A program made the position numbers and the translations under genes. The notes under the pieces were generated by a model that was given only the letters and a program-made list of their open reading frames with translations, had not been told where the DNA came from and ran no database searches. DNA of 64,000 nucleotides from Sphingobacterium rhinopitheci (GTDB lineage: Bacteria; Bacteroidota; Bacteroidia; Sphingobacteriales; Sphingobacteriaceae): assembly GCF_022627575.1 (NCBI RefSeq), contig NZ_JADEYQ010000001.1:62001-126000 (forward strand). The letters run 5' to 3'. This document shows, piece by piece, positions 36,032-45,796 of this stretch (positions are counted from its first letter, which is position 1; each line of letters begins with the position of its first letter).

Positions 36032-37450
36032 GTGCATATACAGAATCTATTATTACAACAGTTCTCATGGAACCCTACAGAACAACAGAAAGAAGTATTT
36101 TCCCTTCTAGAGGAGTTTCTACACACATTTGCTAGGGATTCTACCTTTATCCTAAGAGGATATGCTGGTACAGGAAAGACTACGATTATCAGTGCATTAG
36201 TCAACACACTACCCAGATTAGGGAAGCGTTCAGTTCTATTAGCTCCAACAGGTAGAGCAGCTAAGGTAATGGGTAGCTACTCCGGTAGAACTGCTCTTAC
36301 TATCCACAAAAAGATCTATAGAAAGAAAAGTGCTGCATCTATAGAAATGGATTTTGATATCGCCGAAAATCTATATGAAAACACTTTATTCATTGTAGAT
36401 GAAGCATCTATGATTACTACAGAAGGTTTTTCAGTATTTTCGGAAGGCTTATTGAGTGACTTGATACGCTATGTACAGTCGGGAAAAAATTGCTGTTTGA
36501 TGCTTGTTGGCGATACGGCACAGCTACCTCCAGTCGGCCTAGATAATAGCCCAGCCCTGAATGCTGCATTTATTCAAGCAGAATATGGCTTTACGACATT
36601 TACCTACGAACTAACGGATGTAGTACGTCAAGACAAAAATTCTGGCATACTCTTCAACGCCACCAAGATAAGAAATGAAATCCGCCTAGACGAGGAATTT
36701 CCAGAGTACCAATTCCCACAATTTATTACCCAAGGGTATAGCGATGTTTTCCGTATGACAGGAGAAAGACTGATCGAAGGATTACATTATGCCTATAACA
36801 AGTATGACATAGAAAATTGTATGGTAATATGCCGCTCCAATAAATCGGCCAATCTATACAATAAGCATATACGCAATCAAATTCTTTTTAGGGAAGAAGA
36901 GATAACGGGAGGTGATATCATCATGGTTGTAAAAAACAATTATTATTGGTTACAACAGCACGATGAAAAGCATACTGGCTTCATTGCTAATGGAGATATG
37001 GCTGTCATCAAAAAAGTAAGTAATGTCCACGATATGCATGGCTTTCGATTTGCCGATTTGTATTTGACCTTTATGGATAATAACGAAGGAGATGCTATTC
37101 GTTGCCGTGTACTGTTAGATAGCTTACATGTGGATGCCGCACAATTGCCTCGGGATCAACATCAGCTGCTATATCAAAGTATAGCAAAGGACTATGAAGA
37201 TATATTCTCCAAGAAAGATCGTATGGAAGCGATCAAAAAAGACCCTTATTATAATGCCTTGCAAATAAAATTTGCCTATGCTATCACCTGCCACAAGGCA
37301 CAAGGTGGACAATGGCCTTTAGTATTTGTAGATCAAGGCTATCTAAACGATGATATGTTGAACACTGAATTTTTGAGATGGCTCTATACCGGTATTACAC
37401 GGGCTACAAAAGAGCTATTCTTGGTCAATTTTAATGAGAAGTTTTATTAA
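36032..37450 (+). CDS. RecD-like superfamily 1B DNA helicase (AAA family)
   Basis: About 472 residues. Motif I is RGYAGTGKTT (about 42-51), Walker B VDEASM, motif III GDTAQLPPVG, and the C-terminal UvrD-like motifs are ITCHKAQGGQW and YTGITRATKEL. These fit RecD/Dda-type 5'-3' helicases of Bacteroidetes, standing alone without RecBC in this window. The start is placed at GTG 36032 because the upstream TTG (36026) is inside the promoter -7 box. The mRNA is then nearly leaderless. Confidence 0.82.
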   Translation: MHIQNLLLQQFSWNPTEQQKEVFSLLEEFLHTFARDSTFILRGYAGTGKTTIISALVNTLPRLGKRSVLLAPTGRAAKVMGSYSGRTALTIHKKIYRKKSAASIEMDFDIAENLYENTLFIVDEASMITTEGFSVFSEGLLSDLIRYVQSGKNCCLMLVGDTAQLPPVGLDNSPALNAAFIQAEYGFTTFTYELTDVVRQDKNSGILFNATKIRNEIRLDEEFPEYQFPQFITQGYSDVFRMTGERLIEGLHYAYNKYDIENCMVICRSNKSANLYNKHIRNQILFREEEITGGDIIMVVKNNYYWLQQHDEKHTGFIANGDMAVIKKVSNVHDMHGFRFADLYLTFMDNNEGDAIRCRVLLDSLHVDAAQLPRDQHQLLYQSIAKDYEDIFSKKDRMEAIKKDPYYNALQIKFAYAITCHKAQGGQWPLVFVDQGYLNDDMLNTEFLRWLYTGITRATKELFLVNFNEKFY

Positions 37451-37535
37451 GCTATCTAAAATATTACAGCTGAAATAATTCAGTATATGTAAATAAAGCA
37501 ATATTTTAGCGTTTCATAATCAACATTAATAATAC

Positions 37536-40022
37536 ATGAAATATTATTTCTTAGGTTTATTTGCTTTTTGTTATCAACTTAGTGAAGCACAACAGAAAGA
37601 AAATCTACCTACTCCTAACTATCAATTAGCGGCTAAGTATTCGCCTAGCAAATTAAGAACAGTAATACAATCTACCGATGTAAAACCAAATTGGATAAAT
37701 TATGGTGAAAATTTTTGGTATGAATATACAACCTCATCCGGCAAAAAATGGTATTTAGTACAGCCAGCATCACGCAAAAAAAGCCCTTTGTTTGACAATG
37801 GAGAAATGGCTGCCCAAGTAACATCTATTGTTAGAAATCCATTTGATGCGCAGCATCTACCTATCCAAAATTTGCGCTTTATGGACAACGAAAACTTAAT
37901 TCGTTTTGAAGTACAGAGCAGTAAAGATACAGTAAAAAGCAAAGATGAAATCGCAAAGCTTACAAACAAAAAAGATACCTTAAAAAAGAAGTTATTCTTC
38001 TTTGAGTATGATTTAAATTCAAAGAAACTAACAGAAATTAGTGATACCACGAAAGAAAAAAAACGCCTTAGTTGGGCTAGCTTCAATCCAGATACGACAA
38101 AAGTATACTATGCCAAGGACTACAATTTGTATTGGATGGACTATGCTAACTATCAAAAAGCACTAAAAGATGAGAAAGATTCTACTATTATCGAACACCA
38201 AATAACGAAAGATGGCGTTCAATATTATGCATGGGGCGGCGATCAGTACAGTACGACTACAAGAGATAAAAAAGCGGACGAAGAAGAAAAGAAAAAACGT
38301 AAAGGTGTTTGGTTAAATTGGTCACCTAATGGAAAATACTTTGCATTAACAAAGAAAGATTCTAGACATATCAACGATCTTTGGGTGATCAATAATACCG
38401 GTAGTGCACGTCCGACATTAGATACCTATAAATATCTATTGCCTGGTGAAAAAGATTCTACAGAAGTAGAACTATACCTATTCGACAGTGCCAATCATCA
38501 AGCGAAGAGAGTAAATATTGCGGCTTTCAAAAACCAAACTATTAGTTTATGGAATAAAGATCGTACGAAAGATAGTTTTAAAGGAAAGCATTTTATCAAC
38601 TATTGGCATGGCAACAATGAGGAGTTCTATATCGCACGTAGCAGTAGAGATTTACACAAAATAGATGTTGTCGCAGTAGGTGTAGATGGAAAAACACGTG
38701 TGCTTGTCGAAGAACGTGCTAATGTATACCAAGATATCAAAAAGCCAAAATTTATCAATAATGGTAATCAATTCATACAATGGAGCCAGCGTGATGGTTG
38801 GGGTCATTTTTACTTATATGATATCAATGGTAAGCTGATCCATCAAATCACTAAAGGTGAATTCCATTGTGATGATCTATCGGCATACGATGAAGCTACG
38901 GGTACCCTATATTTTGTTGCCAACGGCAAAGAAAATAATATAGATCCTTATTATAGCTATTATTACGCAGTATCAAAAAATGGCGGTAGCCCCAAACTAT
39001 TGACACCTGGTAATTTTGACCATCAAGTAGCCATCAGCGAAAGTGGGAAATATTTTATCGATAATGCATCACGTGTAAATACAACTCCGGTAAGTAATCT
39101 ATATTCAGCTTCGGGTCAATTAATCATGAAACTAGAAGAAGCTGACTTGTCACAACTATTTGCTACAGGTTACAAATTTCCTGAACCATTCAAGGTGAAA
39201 GCAGCAGATGGCATCACGGATATCTACGGTGTGATGTATAAACCATATGATTTCGACTCTACTAAGACCTACCCTATTATAGAATACGTATATCCAGGTC
39301 CACAAACAGAGGCTGTAAACAAAAGCTTCGGCCGTAGCATGGATCGTATAGACAGATTAGCACAAATGGGCTTCATCGTTATCTCGGTAGGTAATCGTGG
39401 TGGACATCCATCACGTTCCAAATGGTACCATACCTATGGATATGGTAATTTGAGGGATTATGGTTTAGAAGATAAGAAAGTCGCAGCAGAACAATTAGCA
39501 AACAAGTATCCGTTTATTGACATCAACAAAGTCGGTATAACAGGGCACTCTGGAGGCGGTTTTATGTCTACAGCAGCCATGCTAGTATATCCTGATTTCT
39601 TTAAAGTTGCTGTTTCGGGTGCTGGTAATCACGAAAATAATATTTACAACAGATGGTGGAGTGAGCGTCATCATGGTGTGAAAGAAGAAATTTCTGCAAA
39701 AGGAGATACAACCTTCAACTACCAAATTGACCGCAACTCAGATTTAGCTAAGAACTTAAAAGGAAAACTATTAATTGTCACGGGAGATGTAGATAACAAT
39801 GTGCATCCTGCAAATTCTATTCGTGTGGTTGATGCTTTAATAAAAGCAAACAAGCGTTTTGATTTTGTAATGCTTCCCGGTCAAGCACATGCTTTTGGTG
39901 ATATGACAGAATACTTCTTCTGGAAAATGGCGGATTATTTCGCTGAACATTTATTAGGATCATCAAAAATGAATGAAGTAGATATCACAGAAATAAACAA
40001 AGAACGCCCTCTAAAACGTTAG
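37536..40022 (+). CDS. Dipeptidyl peptidase IV-type serine peptidase (S9)
   Basis: 828 residues with a signal peptide (about 1-18, ending SEAQQ), an N-terminal beta-propeller-like region (about 60-550), and a C-terminal alpha/beta hydrolase. The nucleophile is Ser672 in GHSGGGFMS, with Asp753 in GDVDNNVHP and His785 in GQAHAFGD forming the triad. It is a periplasmic or secreted peptidase that cuts dipeptides after Pro or Ala-type residues. It has an upstream spacer of 85 bases and is followed after 2 bases by a helical repeat protein gene. Confidence 0.88.
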   Translation: MKYYFLGLFAFCYQLSEAQQKENLPTPNYQLAAKYSPSKLRTVIQSTDVKPNWINYGENFWYEYTTSSGKKWYLVQPASRKKSPLFDNGEMAAQVTSIVRNPFDAQHLPIQNLRFMDNENLIRFEVQSSKDTVKSKDEIAKLTNKKDTLKKKLFFFEYDLNSKKLTEISDTTKEKKRLSWASFNPDTTKVYYAKDYNLYWMDYANYQKALKDEKDSTIIEHQITKDGVQYYAWGGDQYSTTTRDKKADEEEKKKRKGVWLNWSPNGKYFALTKKDSRHINDLWVINNTGSARPTLDTYKYLLPGEKDSTEVELYLFDSANHQAKRVNIAAFKNQTISLWNKDRTKDSFKGKHFINYWHGNNEEFYIARSSRDLHKIDVVAVGVDGKTRVLVEERANVYQDIKKPKFINNGNQFIQWSQRDGWGHFYLYDINGKLIHQITKGEFHCDDLSAYDEATGTLYFVANGKENNIDPYYSYYYAVSKNGGSPKLLTPGNFDHQVAISESGKYFIDNASRVNTTPVSNLYSASGQLIMKLEEADLSQLFATGYKFPEPFKVKAADGITDIYGVMYKPYDFDSTKTYPIIEYVYPGPQTEAVNKSFGRSMDRIDRLAQMGFIVISVGNRGGHPSRSKWYHTYGYGNLRDYGLEDKKVAAEQLANKYPFIDINKVGITGHSGGGFMSTAAMLVYPDFFKVAVSGAGNHENNIYNRWWSERHHGVKEEISAKGDTTFNYQIDRNSDLAKNLKGKLLIVTGDVDNNVHPANSIRVVDALIKANKRFDFVMLPGQAHAFGDMTEYFFWKMADYFAEHLLGSSKMNEVDITEINKERPLKR

Positions 40023-40024
40023 TT

Positions 40025-40579
40025 GTGGATAACCAAAGAAAACTAAAAATAGCAGCAGTACTACAAACTTGTAGTACTGCTGATTTTAACGAAGATTTCC
40101 TCAGAGAAATTTCTATAGAAGATCTGATCACTATAATAAACAGATCCTCAGACAATAAGACAGCATTTAGAGCTGCTTGGGCACTGGAGCATCTATTACT
40201 ACAGCAGAGAAACTTATTACTCAAATACAAAGAAGATGTGCTACACCTCTATTATACCAGCACAAATTGGAGCGTACTGCGAAGTGTCAGTAAATTGACA
40301 ATAGAATTGTTAAAAAATCCGCTGAAGTATATTTTGTATGTCAGTGACGAATTAAAAGGTAAACTCCTAAACAGGACATTTGCATTATTAGAAAACAAAC
40401 AGTGTGCTATCGCTGTTCGCTGCAATACCTATGATATAGCCTTTCTATTGGGAAACGATGAGCCTTTATTACTTAAAGAGCTCCAGCAGTATATATTATT
40501 GGACTTAGAGAAAGAGCCTACTGCAGCCATAAAAAGTAGAGCTACAAGAGTAGAAAAAAAAATTAGAAGGAATATTTAA
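40025..40579 (+). CDS. Alpha-helical repeat protein, HEAT-like, unknown function
   Basis: 184 residues beginning at a GTG two bases after the peptidase stop. The protein is leucine-rich and helical. It has segments such as AFRAAWALEHLLLQQ, SVLRSVSKLTIELL and AIAVRCNTYDIAFLLG that look like HEAT/ARM-type helix pairs. No enzyme motif is seen. Similar small proteins in the phylum are sometimes mislabelled adenylosuccinate lyase. The spacing suggests coupling to the peptidase. It converges on the next gene with a 17-base overlap. Confidence 0.55.
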   Translation: MDNQRKLKIAAVLQTCSTADFNEDFLREISIEDLITIINRSSDNKTAFRAAWALEHLLLQQRNLLLKYKEDVLHLYYTSTNWSVLRSVSKLTIELLKNPLKYILYVSDELKGKLLNRTFALLENKQCAIAVRCNTYDIAFLLGNDEPLLLKELQQYILLDLEKEPTAAIKSRATRVEKKIRRNI

Positions 40580-41369
40580 TGCCTAAAGAATAAAACCTAT
40601 AAAAATCATTCCCATAATCTATTTTATCACCATTCCCATCCAATGGAGTATACCCATCCAAGATATCATTGTTCGCAAAATTAAATTGTGCATTTGCTAC
40701 AAATCTTAAGATATATTTACCACTACTATTTTTCAACTTACGGTAATTAATCATGGGGGAAAAACCAAAATTAAGAGCAGGTAACATCCATGAGTTAACT
40801 TTATCTTTAAAGATAGGAATTCCGTCTGCATTGTAATGGTCTATAGGACCATAAGTAGTAAAGTCATTAGGATCTCTAAATATGGATTTTAATCGATTAC
40901 TGGTTTTCATAACATCAACTTCAATATATAGCGCATTTAAGAAGTAGCGTTTAATCGATAAAGCCCCTCTGCCATTATCTTCTTCTTCGAGCAAGTCAAA
41001 AGGGTATATTAATACCCCCCCACCAAAACTGGTATAACGTGAAAATAAACTCCTATTATCAAATAACGGTTCGGCACCAGGTTCAATCCAAAGACTTCCT
41101 ATTTGTGCACGTGCACCTAAGAATAAGCCTTTAGTAATTCTATAATCGAAATTAAAATACGATCCTAAACCATTTGCATTGGGCAATCGTCGATCAACTT
41201 TGAGCGTTGTTAATCCTGCGCCAAATCCGACTTGAAAGGTACTAATAGAATTATTATATTTTGCATTGGGCTTTTTTTTGGAATACGTATCAGGGCAATA
41301 AAGCTGTCCATGCAGCGTCTCAACAACTGTAATAGCTAGGAGTGATAGAATCAAATTTTTCATTGGCAT
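40563..41369 (-). CDS. Outer-membrane beta-barrel-like protein, paralog A
   Basis: 268 residues with a signal peptide (cleavage near LHGQ). Amphipathic beta strands include FQVGFGAGLTTLKVDRRL, LFLGARAQIGSLWIEP and KYILRFVANAQFNFAN, and the protein ends in an aromatic residue (YSLGIKYSF), the outer-membrane insertion signal. The function is unknown. A second ATG two codons in (41363) may be the true start. It is a tandem paralog of the next gene. Confidence 0.65.
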   Translation of the reverse strand: MPMKNLILSLLAITVVETLHGQLYCPDTYSKKKPNAKYNNSISTFQVGFGAGLTTLKVDRRLPNANGLGSYFNFDYRITKGLFLGARAQIGSLWIEPGAEPLFDNRSLFSRYTSFGGGVLIYPFDLLEEEDNGRGALSIKRYFLNALYIEVDVMKTSNRLKSIFRDPNDFTTYGPIDHYNADGIPIFKDKVNSWMLPALNFGFSPMINYRKLKNSSGKYILRFVANAQFNFANNDILDGYTPLDGNGDKIDYGNDFYRFYSLGIKYSF

Positions 41370-41503
41370 TGTACTTAAATATCATTTCAACAAAATGAAT
41401 TTACCCCGCAGTATTATAAATAACGAATTCTTTATCTAGAACAAACTAATTACATCAAACGTATCAAGTAAAAAATATTGTTATATTATCCTCCTATAAC
41501 TAC

Positions 41504-42280
41504 CTAGAATGAATAACGAAGACCCAGAGAATAAAAATTATATCTGTCATTCTCCTCACTTATTCGATTCATATTCTGATCATATGGTGTATAACCATCT
41601 AATTCATCGTTATTTGCAAAATTAAATTGTGCATTTAACACCAATCGAATTACATTTTTTTTACCTGAAGAATTTGTTTGTGTTCTACTATTCAATACAG
41701 GAGCAAGACCAATATTTAATGATGGAAGCATCAAAGAAGTTACTCTATTTTTAAAAATTGGAACTCCATCGGCATCATTACCTTCAATAGGGCCATAGCT
41801 ATTATAGTCTGAAAGATCTCTATAAACTGAATTGAAACGACTGGAAACATTTAATACATCAACAGCAATATAAAAATCTTTTACTAAGTTTCTAGCCATC
41901 GAAGTAGCCCTCCTTCTATTGTCAGCACCGTTAATTAATTCAATAGGATGAATTAATACACCTGCGCCATATCCAAAATATCGAGCATCAGATTCACGAT
42001 AATCATAATTGACGGGCGACATCTTAAGACTTCCTAGTTGCATCCTTAACCCAGCATACAAACCACGAACAAACTGATAATCAAAATTAAAATACCCCGC
42101 TGTACCCATTGCATTCGCGGATTTACGGTCGCCTTTTAACGCTGTTAACCCACCTCCTATACCAATTTGAAACCTTTTCATGGTTTCATCAGTTTTTGCA
42201 AATGGACTTGGGCAGCCTGGTTGACTTTTAGCAAAGCTAACAACAACAAGACACAGTAGTATAGTAATTATAGATTTCAT
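41504..42280 (-). CDS. Outer-membrane beta-barrel-like protein, paralog B
   Basis: 258 residues with a signal peptide (cleavage near AKSQP). It shares with paralog A the motif GLTALKGDRKSANAMG (A: GLTTLKVDRRLPNANG), the YFNFDYQFVRGLYAGLRMQLGSLK segment and the C-terminal FYSLGLRYSF. The pair arose by tandem duplication. The function is unknown. It starts just before ruvB and may be cotranscribed with it, 6 bases apart. Confidence 0.65.
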   Translation of the reverse strand: MKSIITILLCLVVVSFAKSQPGCPSPFAKTDETMKRFQIGIGGGLTALKGDRKSANAMGTAGYFNFDYQFVRGLYAGLRMQLGSLKMSPVNYDYRESDARYFGYGAGVLIHPIELINGADNRRRATSMARNLVKDFYIAVDVLNVSSRFNSVYRDLSDYNSYGPIEGNDADGVPIFKNRVTSLMLPSLNIGLAPVLNSRTQTNSSGKKNVIRLVLNAQFNFANNDELDGYTPYDQNMNRISEENDRYNFYSLGLRYSF

Positions 42281-42286
42281 ATCGTT

Positions 42287-43312
42287 TTAAAACAAAGTTC
42301 CCCCCTTATTAAAATGATTTCTTCCAAGGTGCTTAAACGCTGCCTCGGTACATTCCCTCCCACGGGAAGTTCTCATAATATATCCTTCTTGTATTAAGAA
42401 AGGTTCATAAACCTCTTCAATAGTGCCTTCATCCTCTCCTACTGCGGTAGCAATAGTTTTAAGCCCTACAGGGCCTCCTTTAAATTTATCAATAATAGTT
42501 GATAAGATTCGGTTGTCCATCTCATCTAATCCATTTTCATCGACATTCAAAGCATTTAAAGCATAATTAGCGATTTCTTTATCAATAGCTCCATTGCCTT
42601 TAATCTGCGCAAAATCTCTTGTTCTTCGAAGTAATGCATTCGCAATACGCGGTGTACCGCGGCTTCGTCGCGCAATTTCATAGGATCCTTCTTCACTAAT
42701 CGCTGTATTAAGAATACCCGAAGAACGCTGAACAATTGATGTTAGTAATTTGGCATCATAATATTGTAATCGTGCATTGATTCCGAATCTCGCTCTCAAT
42801 GGCGCTGTTAATAAGCCCGATCGAGTAGTTGCTCCAATTAAAGTAAATGGATTCAAAGAAATCTGGACCGATCTTGCGTTAGGTCCTGTTTCCAACATGA
42901 TATCTATTTTAAAATCCTCCATTGCAGAATATAAATATTCCTCAACGATTGGCGATAGCCTATGAATTTCATCTATAAACAAGATATCACCTTCTTCCAA
43001 ATTAGTCAATAACCCTGCCAAATCCCCCGGCTTATCCAAAACTGGACCAGAGGTTATTTTTATACCTACCCCCATTTCATTGGCGATGATATTTGACAAT
43101 GTCGTTTTCCCTAGCCCTGGAGGGCCATGTAGCAATACATGATCAAGGGCTTCTCCTCTTAACTTTGCAGCTCTAACAAATATAGATAGGTTATCCAATA
43201 TCTTTTGTTGCCCCGTAAAATCATCAAATGTCTGCGGGCGCAATACGCGTTCAATATCTTTATCAGTAGGATTCAGACGTTCAGGATTAGGATCTAGATT
43301 CTCGTTTATCAT
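42287..43312 (-). CDS. ruvB: Holliday junction branch migration ATPase RuvB
   Basis: 341 residues. Walker A is [11 protein letters not shown] (about 65), Walker [10 protein letters not shown], sensor 1 GATTRSG, and the arginine finger region is ARFG. The N-terminal [11 protein letters not shown] and the C-terminal winged helix with PRTRSGRE-like [15 protein letters not shown] are typical. It drives branch migration with RuvA. It is followed, in the opposite direction of transcription order, by the small outer-membrane protein gene. Confidence 0.95.
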   Translation of the reverse strand: MINENLDPNPERLNPTDKDIERVLRPQTFDDFTGQQKILDNLSIFVRAAKLRGEALDHVLLHGPPGLGKTTLSNIIANEMGVGIKITSGPVLDKPGDLAGLLTNLEEGDILFIDEIHRLSPIVEEYLYSAMEDFKIDIMLETGPNARSVQISLNPFTLIGATTRSGLLTAPLRARFGINARLQYYDAKLLTSIVQRSSGILNTAISEEGSYEIARRSRGTPRIANALLRRTRDFAQIKGNGAIDKEIANYALNALNVDENGLDEMDNRILSTIIDKFKGGPVGLKTIATAVGEDEGTIEEVYEPFLIQEGYIMRTSRGRECTEAAFKHLGRNHFNKGGTLF

Positions 43313-43315
43313 ATT

Positions 43316-44041
43316 TTATTTATAAGATTTAAAGAAACTATCAATCTTCATCTGTATAACACCAAAAAATGCTTCTTTAAATATTTTGGTACTCATTTTA
43401 GATTCTCCCAACGTACGATCCGTAAATATTATAGGTACTTCTACAACATTAAAACCATATTTTATGGCTTTAAATTTCATTTCAATTTGAAAAGCATAAC
43501 CTACAAATTTTATCTCATCAAGGTTTATTTTCTCCAACACTTTACGGTTAAAACAAACGAAACCAGCTGTAGCATCTTGAATAGCAATTCCTGTAATAAA
43601 TCGAACATATACAGAGGCGAAATAAGACATTAATACCCTATTCATAGGCCAATTGACGACATTCACACCGTTAATATAACGTGATCCTATAATCATATCA
43701 GCTCCTGCTAAAGCAGCCTCTCTTAATCGGATCAAATCTTTAGGATTATGACTAAAATCAGCATCCATCTCAAATACATAAGTGTAATTACGATTTAACG
43801 CCCACTTAAATCCATGTATATACGCTGTTCCTAACCCTAATTTACCTTTACGCTCTTCGATAAATAATTTGCCTTCATATTCGGTCATTAACCGTTTTAC
43901 AGCATCTGCTGTACCATCGGGTGAATTATCATCTACTATTAAAACATGAAAATCTACTGGTAAAGAAAATACTTTTCTAATAATATTTTCAATATTTTCA
44001 ATCTCATTAAAGGTTGGTATTATTACAATACTATCTACCAC
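43316..44041 (-). CDS. Dolichol-/polyprenol-phosphate mannosyltransferase-like GT2
   Basis: 241 residues. The GT2 fold has PTFNEIENIENII, VDDNSPDGTADAV, MDADFSHNPKDL (the DxD-like motif) and DATAGFVCFNR. This is the soluble Dpm1/polyprenol monophosphomannose synthase type without a C-terminal membrane domain. It makes polyprenyl-phosphate-sugar for glycan or lipoprotein glycosylation. The first possible start is a GTG at 44041, preceded by AGGA 5 bases upstream. The gene ends 3 bases before ruvB begins. Confidence 0.82.
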   Translation of the reverse strand: MVDSIVIIPTFNEIENIENIIRKVFSLPVDFHVLIVDDNSPDGTADAVKRLMTEYEGKLFIEERKGKLGLGTAYIHGFKWALNRNYTYVFEMDADFSHNPKDLIRLREAALAGADMIIGSRYINGVNVVNWPMNRVLMSYFASVYVRFITGIAIQDATAGFVCFNRKVLEKINLDEIKFVGYAFQIEMKFKAIKYGFNVVEVPIIFTDRTLGESKMSTKIFKEAFFGVIQMKIDSFFKSYK

Positions 44042-44203
44042 TTTATCCTATTAAAACGTTAACAAAAATAACTTTCTCAACTAATTAAAGACCTATTCTT
44101 TAACTATTTATAAAAAATCGTAATTAAATATCTACAATAGATATTTAAAAGATTCAGTTACAACACATTTGTATGCACAAAAGAACAACAATTATGTCAA
44201 ATA

Positions 44204-45715
44204 TTATTTTACCCCTTGCATCAGTTTTTTTACTAATGGAGATAGCAAAATCAACACAAGCCCTGCTATCAAGGCATATATTCCCAAATCTTTGTATCCT
44301 TCGGTATATGTCAGTATAGTCTCAGATGCTGGTGCTCCTTCTCTTGCTTCTGCTAGGTTAGCACCAATAATCCCTGCTACATATTGACCATAGGCACTTG
44401 CCAAAAACCACATACCCATCATTATCCCCTGCAATCGTGCTGGTGATAGCTTTGTCATAATAGATAAACCAATTGGGGACAAACATAGTTCTCCAAAAGT
44501 AATCACTAATAAAGCAATGGTAAACACATCCAATGAACTCACGCCATCAAAAGCAAAAAATCGTGTAGCAAACAGCACATAATATCCTAAACCTAGAAAT
44601 ATAAATCCTAAGCCAAATTTTATAATGGTATTGGGTTCAATTCCTTTTTTACCCATCCATATCCACAGCAAACCAAATACAGGTGCTAAAGCAATAATAA
44701 AAAATGCACCTGCTGAATTATTTACCCCATTAGGATCTACAGTTATACCCACTAAAGAATCATTCAAATGCTTGGCTGCAAAAATACTTAACGAGCCGCC
44801 ACTTTGTTCATATATACCCCAGAATAAAATAGAAAACACAATAAATACCAATGCTGCGAGTAATTTTTTCCTTTCAGCGGTAGTAACATTAGTCATCTCA
44901 TAAAACAGATATAGCAGTGTCAAGGGACCAATAGTATACATAAAATAGTTTGTATACTCCGGTTTTGAAACCATAATCTGTATAATAGGAATCAACAGCA
45001 ACGTACCTCCATAAACAATATACTCTACCCATCTTGGCAATGGTTTAGTCTTTACAATCGCATCTGGATGCCCTGGTTGTAAACCTATAGGTCCTAATTT
45101 CTTTTGTGTAAATGCAAAATTTATTAAGCTTATCAACATACCAAATGCGGCTAAACTGAATGCCACATGCCAACGCATAGACTCTTCAATTAAGGAGGAG
45201 AACATATATCCTTTGCCTATGGCTACACATATATAACCTCCAAGAAAAGCACCAAGATTGATCCCTGCATAAAAAAGAGAGAAGCCAGCATCACGGCGAT
45301 CATCATTATCTTTATATAGTTCGCCGACCATGGTAGATATATTTGGCTTAAAGAAACCAGTACCAATAATAATAAAAGATAGGCCGATAAAAAAACAACC
45401 ATGAGGATCATACCCCAATAAGGCACTTCCTATTATCATCAATATACCGCCCCAATATAAAGATTTTCTAAAGCCTAATATTTTGTCAGCAAACAATCCC
45501 CCTACAAACGTAAAAGCGTAGACAAATGCCTGTGTAGCACCATATTGAAGGTTAGCTTCTTTTTCATTAAAATCTAATTGATTAATCATAAAAAAGACGA
45601 GCATACCCCTCATTCCATAGAAACAAAATCGCTCCCACATTTCCGAAAAAAACAAACTCCATATCTGTTTCGGATACTTCCCTTTAAAATCGTGTATTTG
45701 TTCTAATGTATACAT
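44204..45715 (-). CDS. POT-family proton:oligopeptide transporter 1
   Basis: 503 residues from the ATG at 45715. It has the POT motif FFSEMWERFCFYGMRG (ExxER type) in helix 1, GADKILGFRKS-like FADKILGF, and the PTR2 signature GFFKPNISTMVGELY. About 12-14 membrane helices are predicted. It imports di- and tripeptides with protons. The frame is open to a GTG at 45754, but that start would lie inside the terminator hairpin of the preceding gene. The C-terminus ends MQGVK, like the other two copies (MHGVK). Confidence 0.85.
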   Translation of the reverse strand: MYTLEQIHDFKGKYPKQIWSLFFSEMWERFCFYGMRGMLVFFMINQLDFNEKEANLQYGATQAFVYAFTFVGGLFADKILGFRKSLYWGGILMIIGSALLGYDPHGCFFIGLSFIIIGTGFFKPNISTMVGELYKDNDDRRDAGFSLFYAGINLGAFLGGYICVAIGKGYMFSSLIEESMRWHVAFSLAAFGMLISLINFAFTQKKLGPIGLQPGHPDAIVKTKPLPRWVEYIVYGGTLLLIPIIQIMVSKPEYTNYFMYTIGPLTLLYLFYEMTNVTTAERKKLLAALVFIVFSILFWGIYEQSGGSLSIFAAKHLNDSLVGITVDPNGVNNSAGAFFIIALAPVFGLLWIWMGKKGIEPNTIIKFGLGFIFLGLGYYVLFATRFFAFDGVSSLDVFTIALLVITFGELCLSPIGLSIMTKLSPARLQGIMMGMWFLASAYGQYVAGIIGANLAEAREGAPASETILTYTEGYKDLGIYALIAGLVLILLSPLVKKLMQGVK

Positions 45716-45752
45716 AAAAAAAGAGATTGCTTTCATTGATGAAAGCAATCTC
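45716..45752 (-). terminator. Terminator of POT 2, touching the start codon of POT 1
   Basis: On the minus strand, GAGATTGCTTTC and GAAAGCAATCTC form a perfect 12-bp stem with a 5-6 base loop, followed by TTTTTTT. The last T is immediately before the ATG of POT 1. There is no room for a promoter between the two. Confidence 0.82.
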
Positions 45753-45796
45753 ACAAATTTATAAAATCTTACGTTGGAAAAATTGATTTCCGCTAA

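Noticed and set aside
45753..45754. GTG start for POT 1, 13 codons upstream of the chosen ATG
   Set aside because: It would place the coding start inside the POT 2 terminator hairpin and adds residues absent from other POT proteins.
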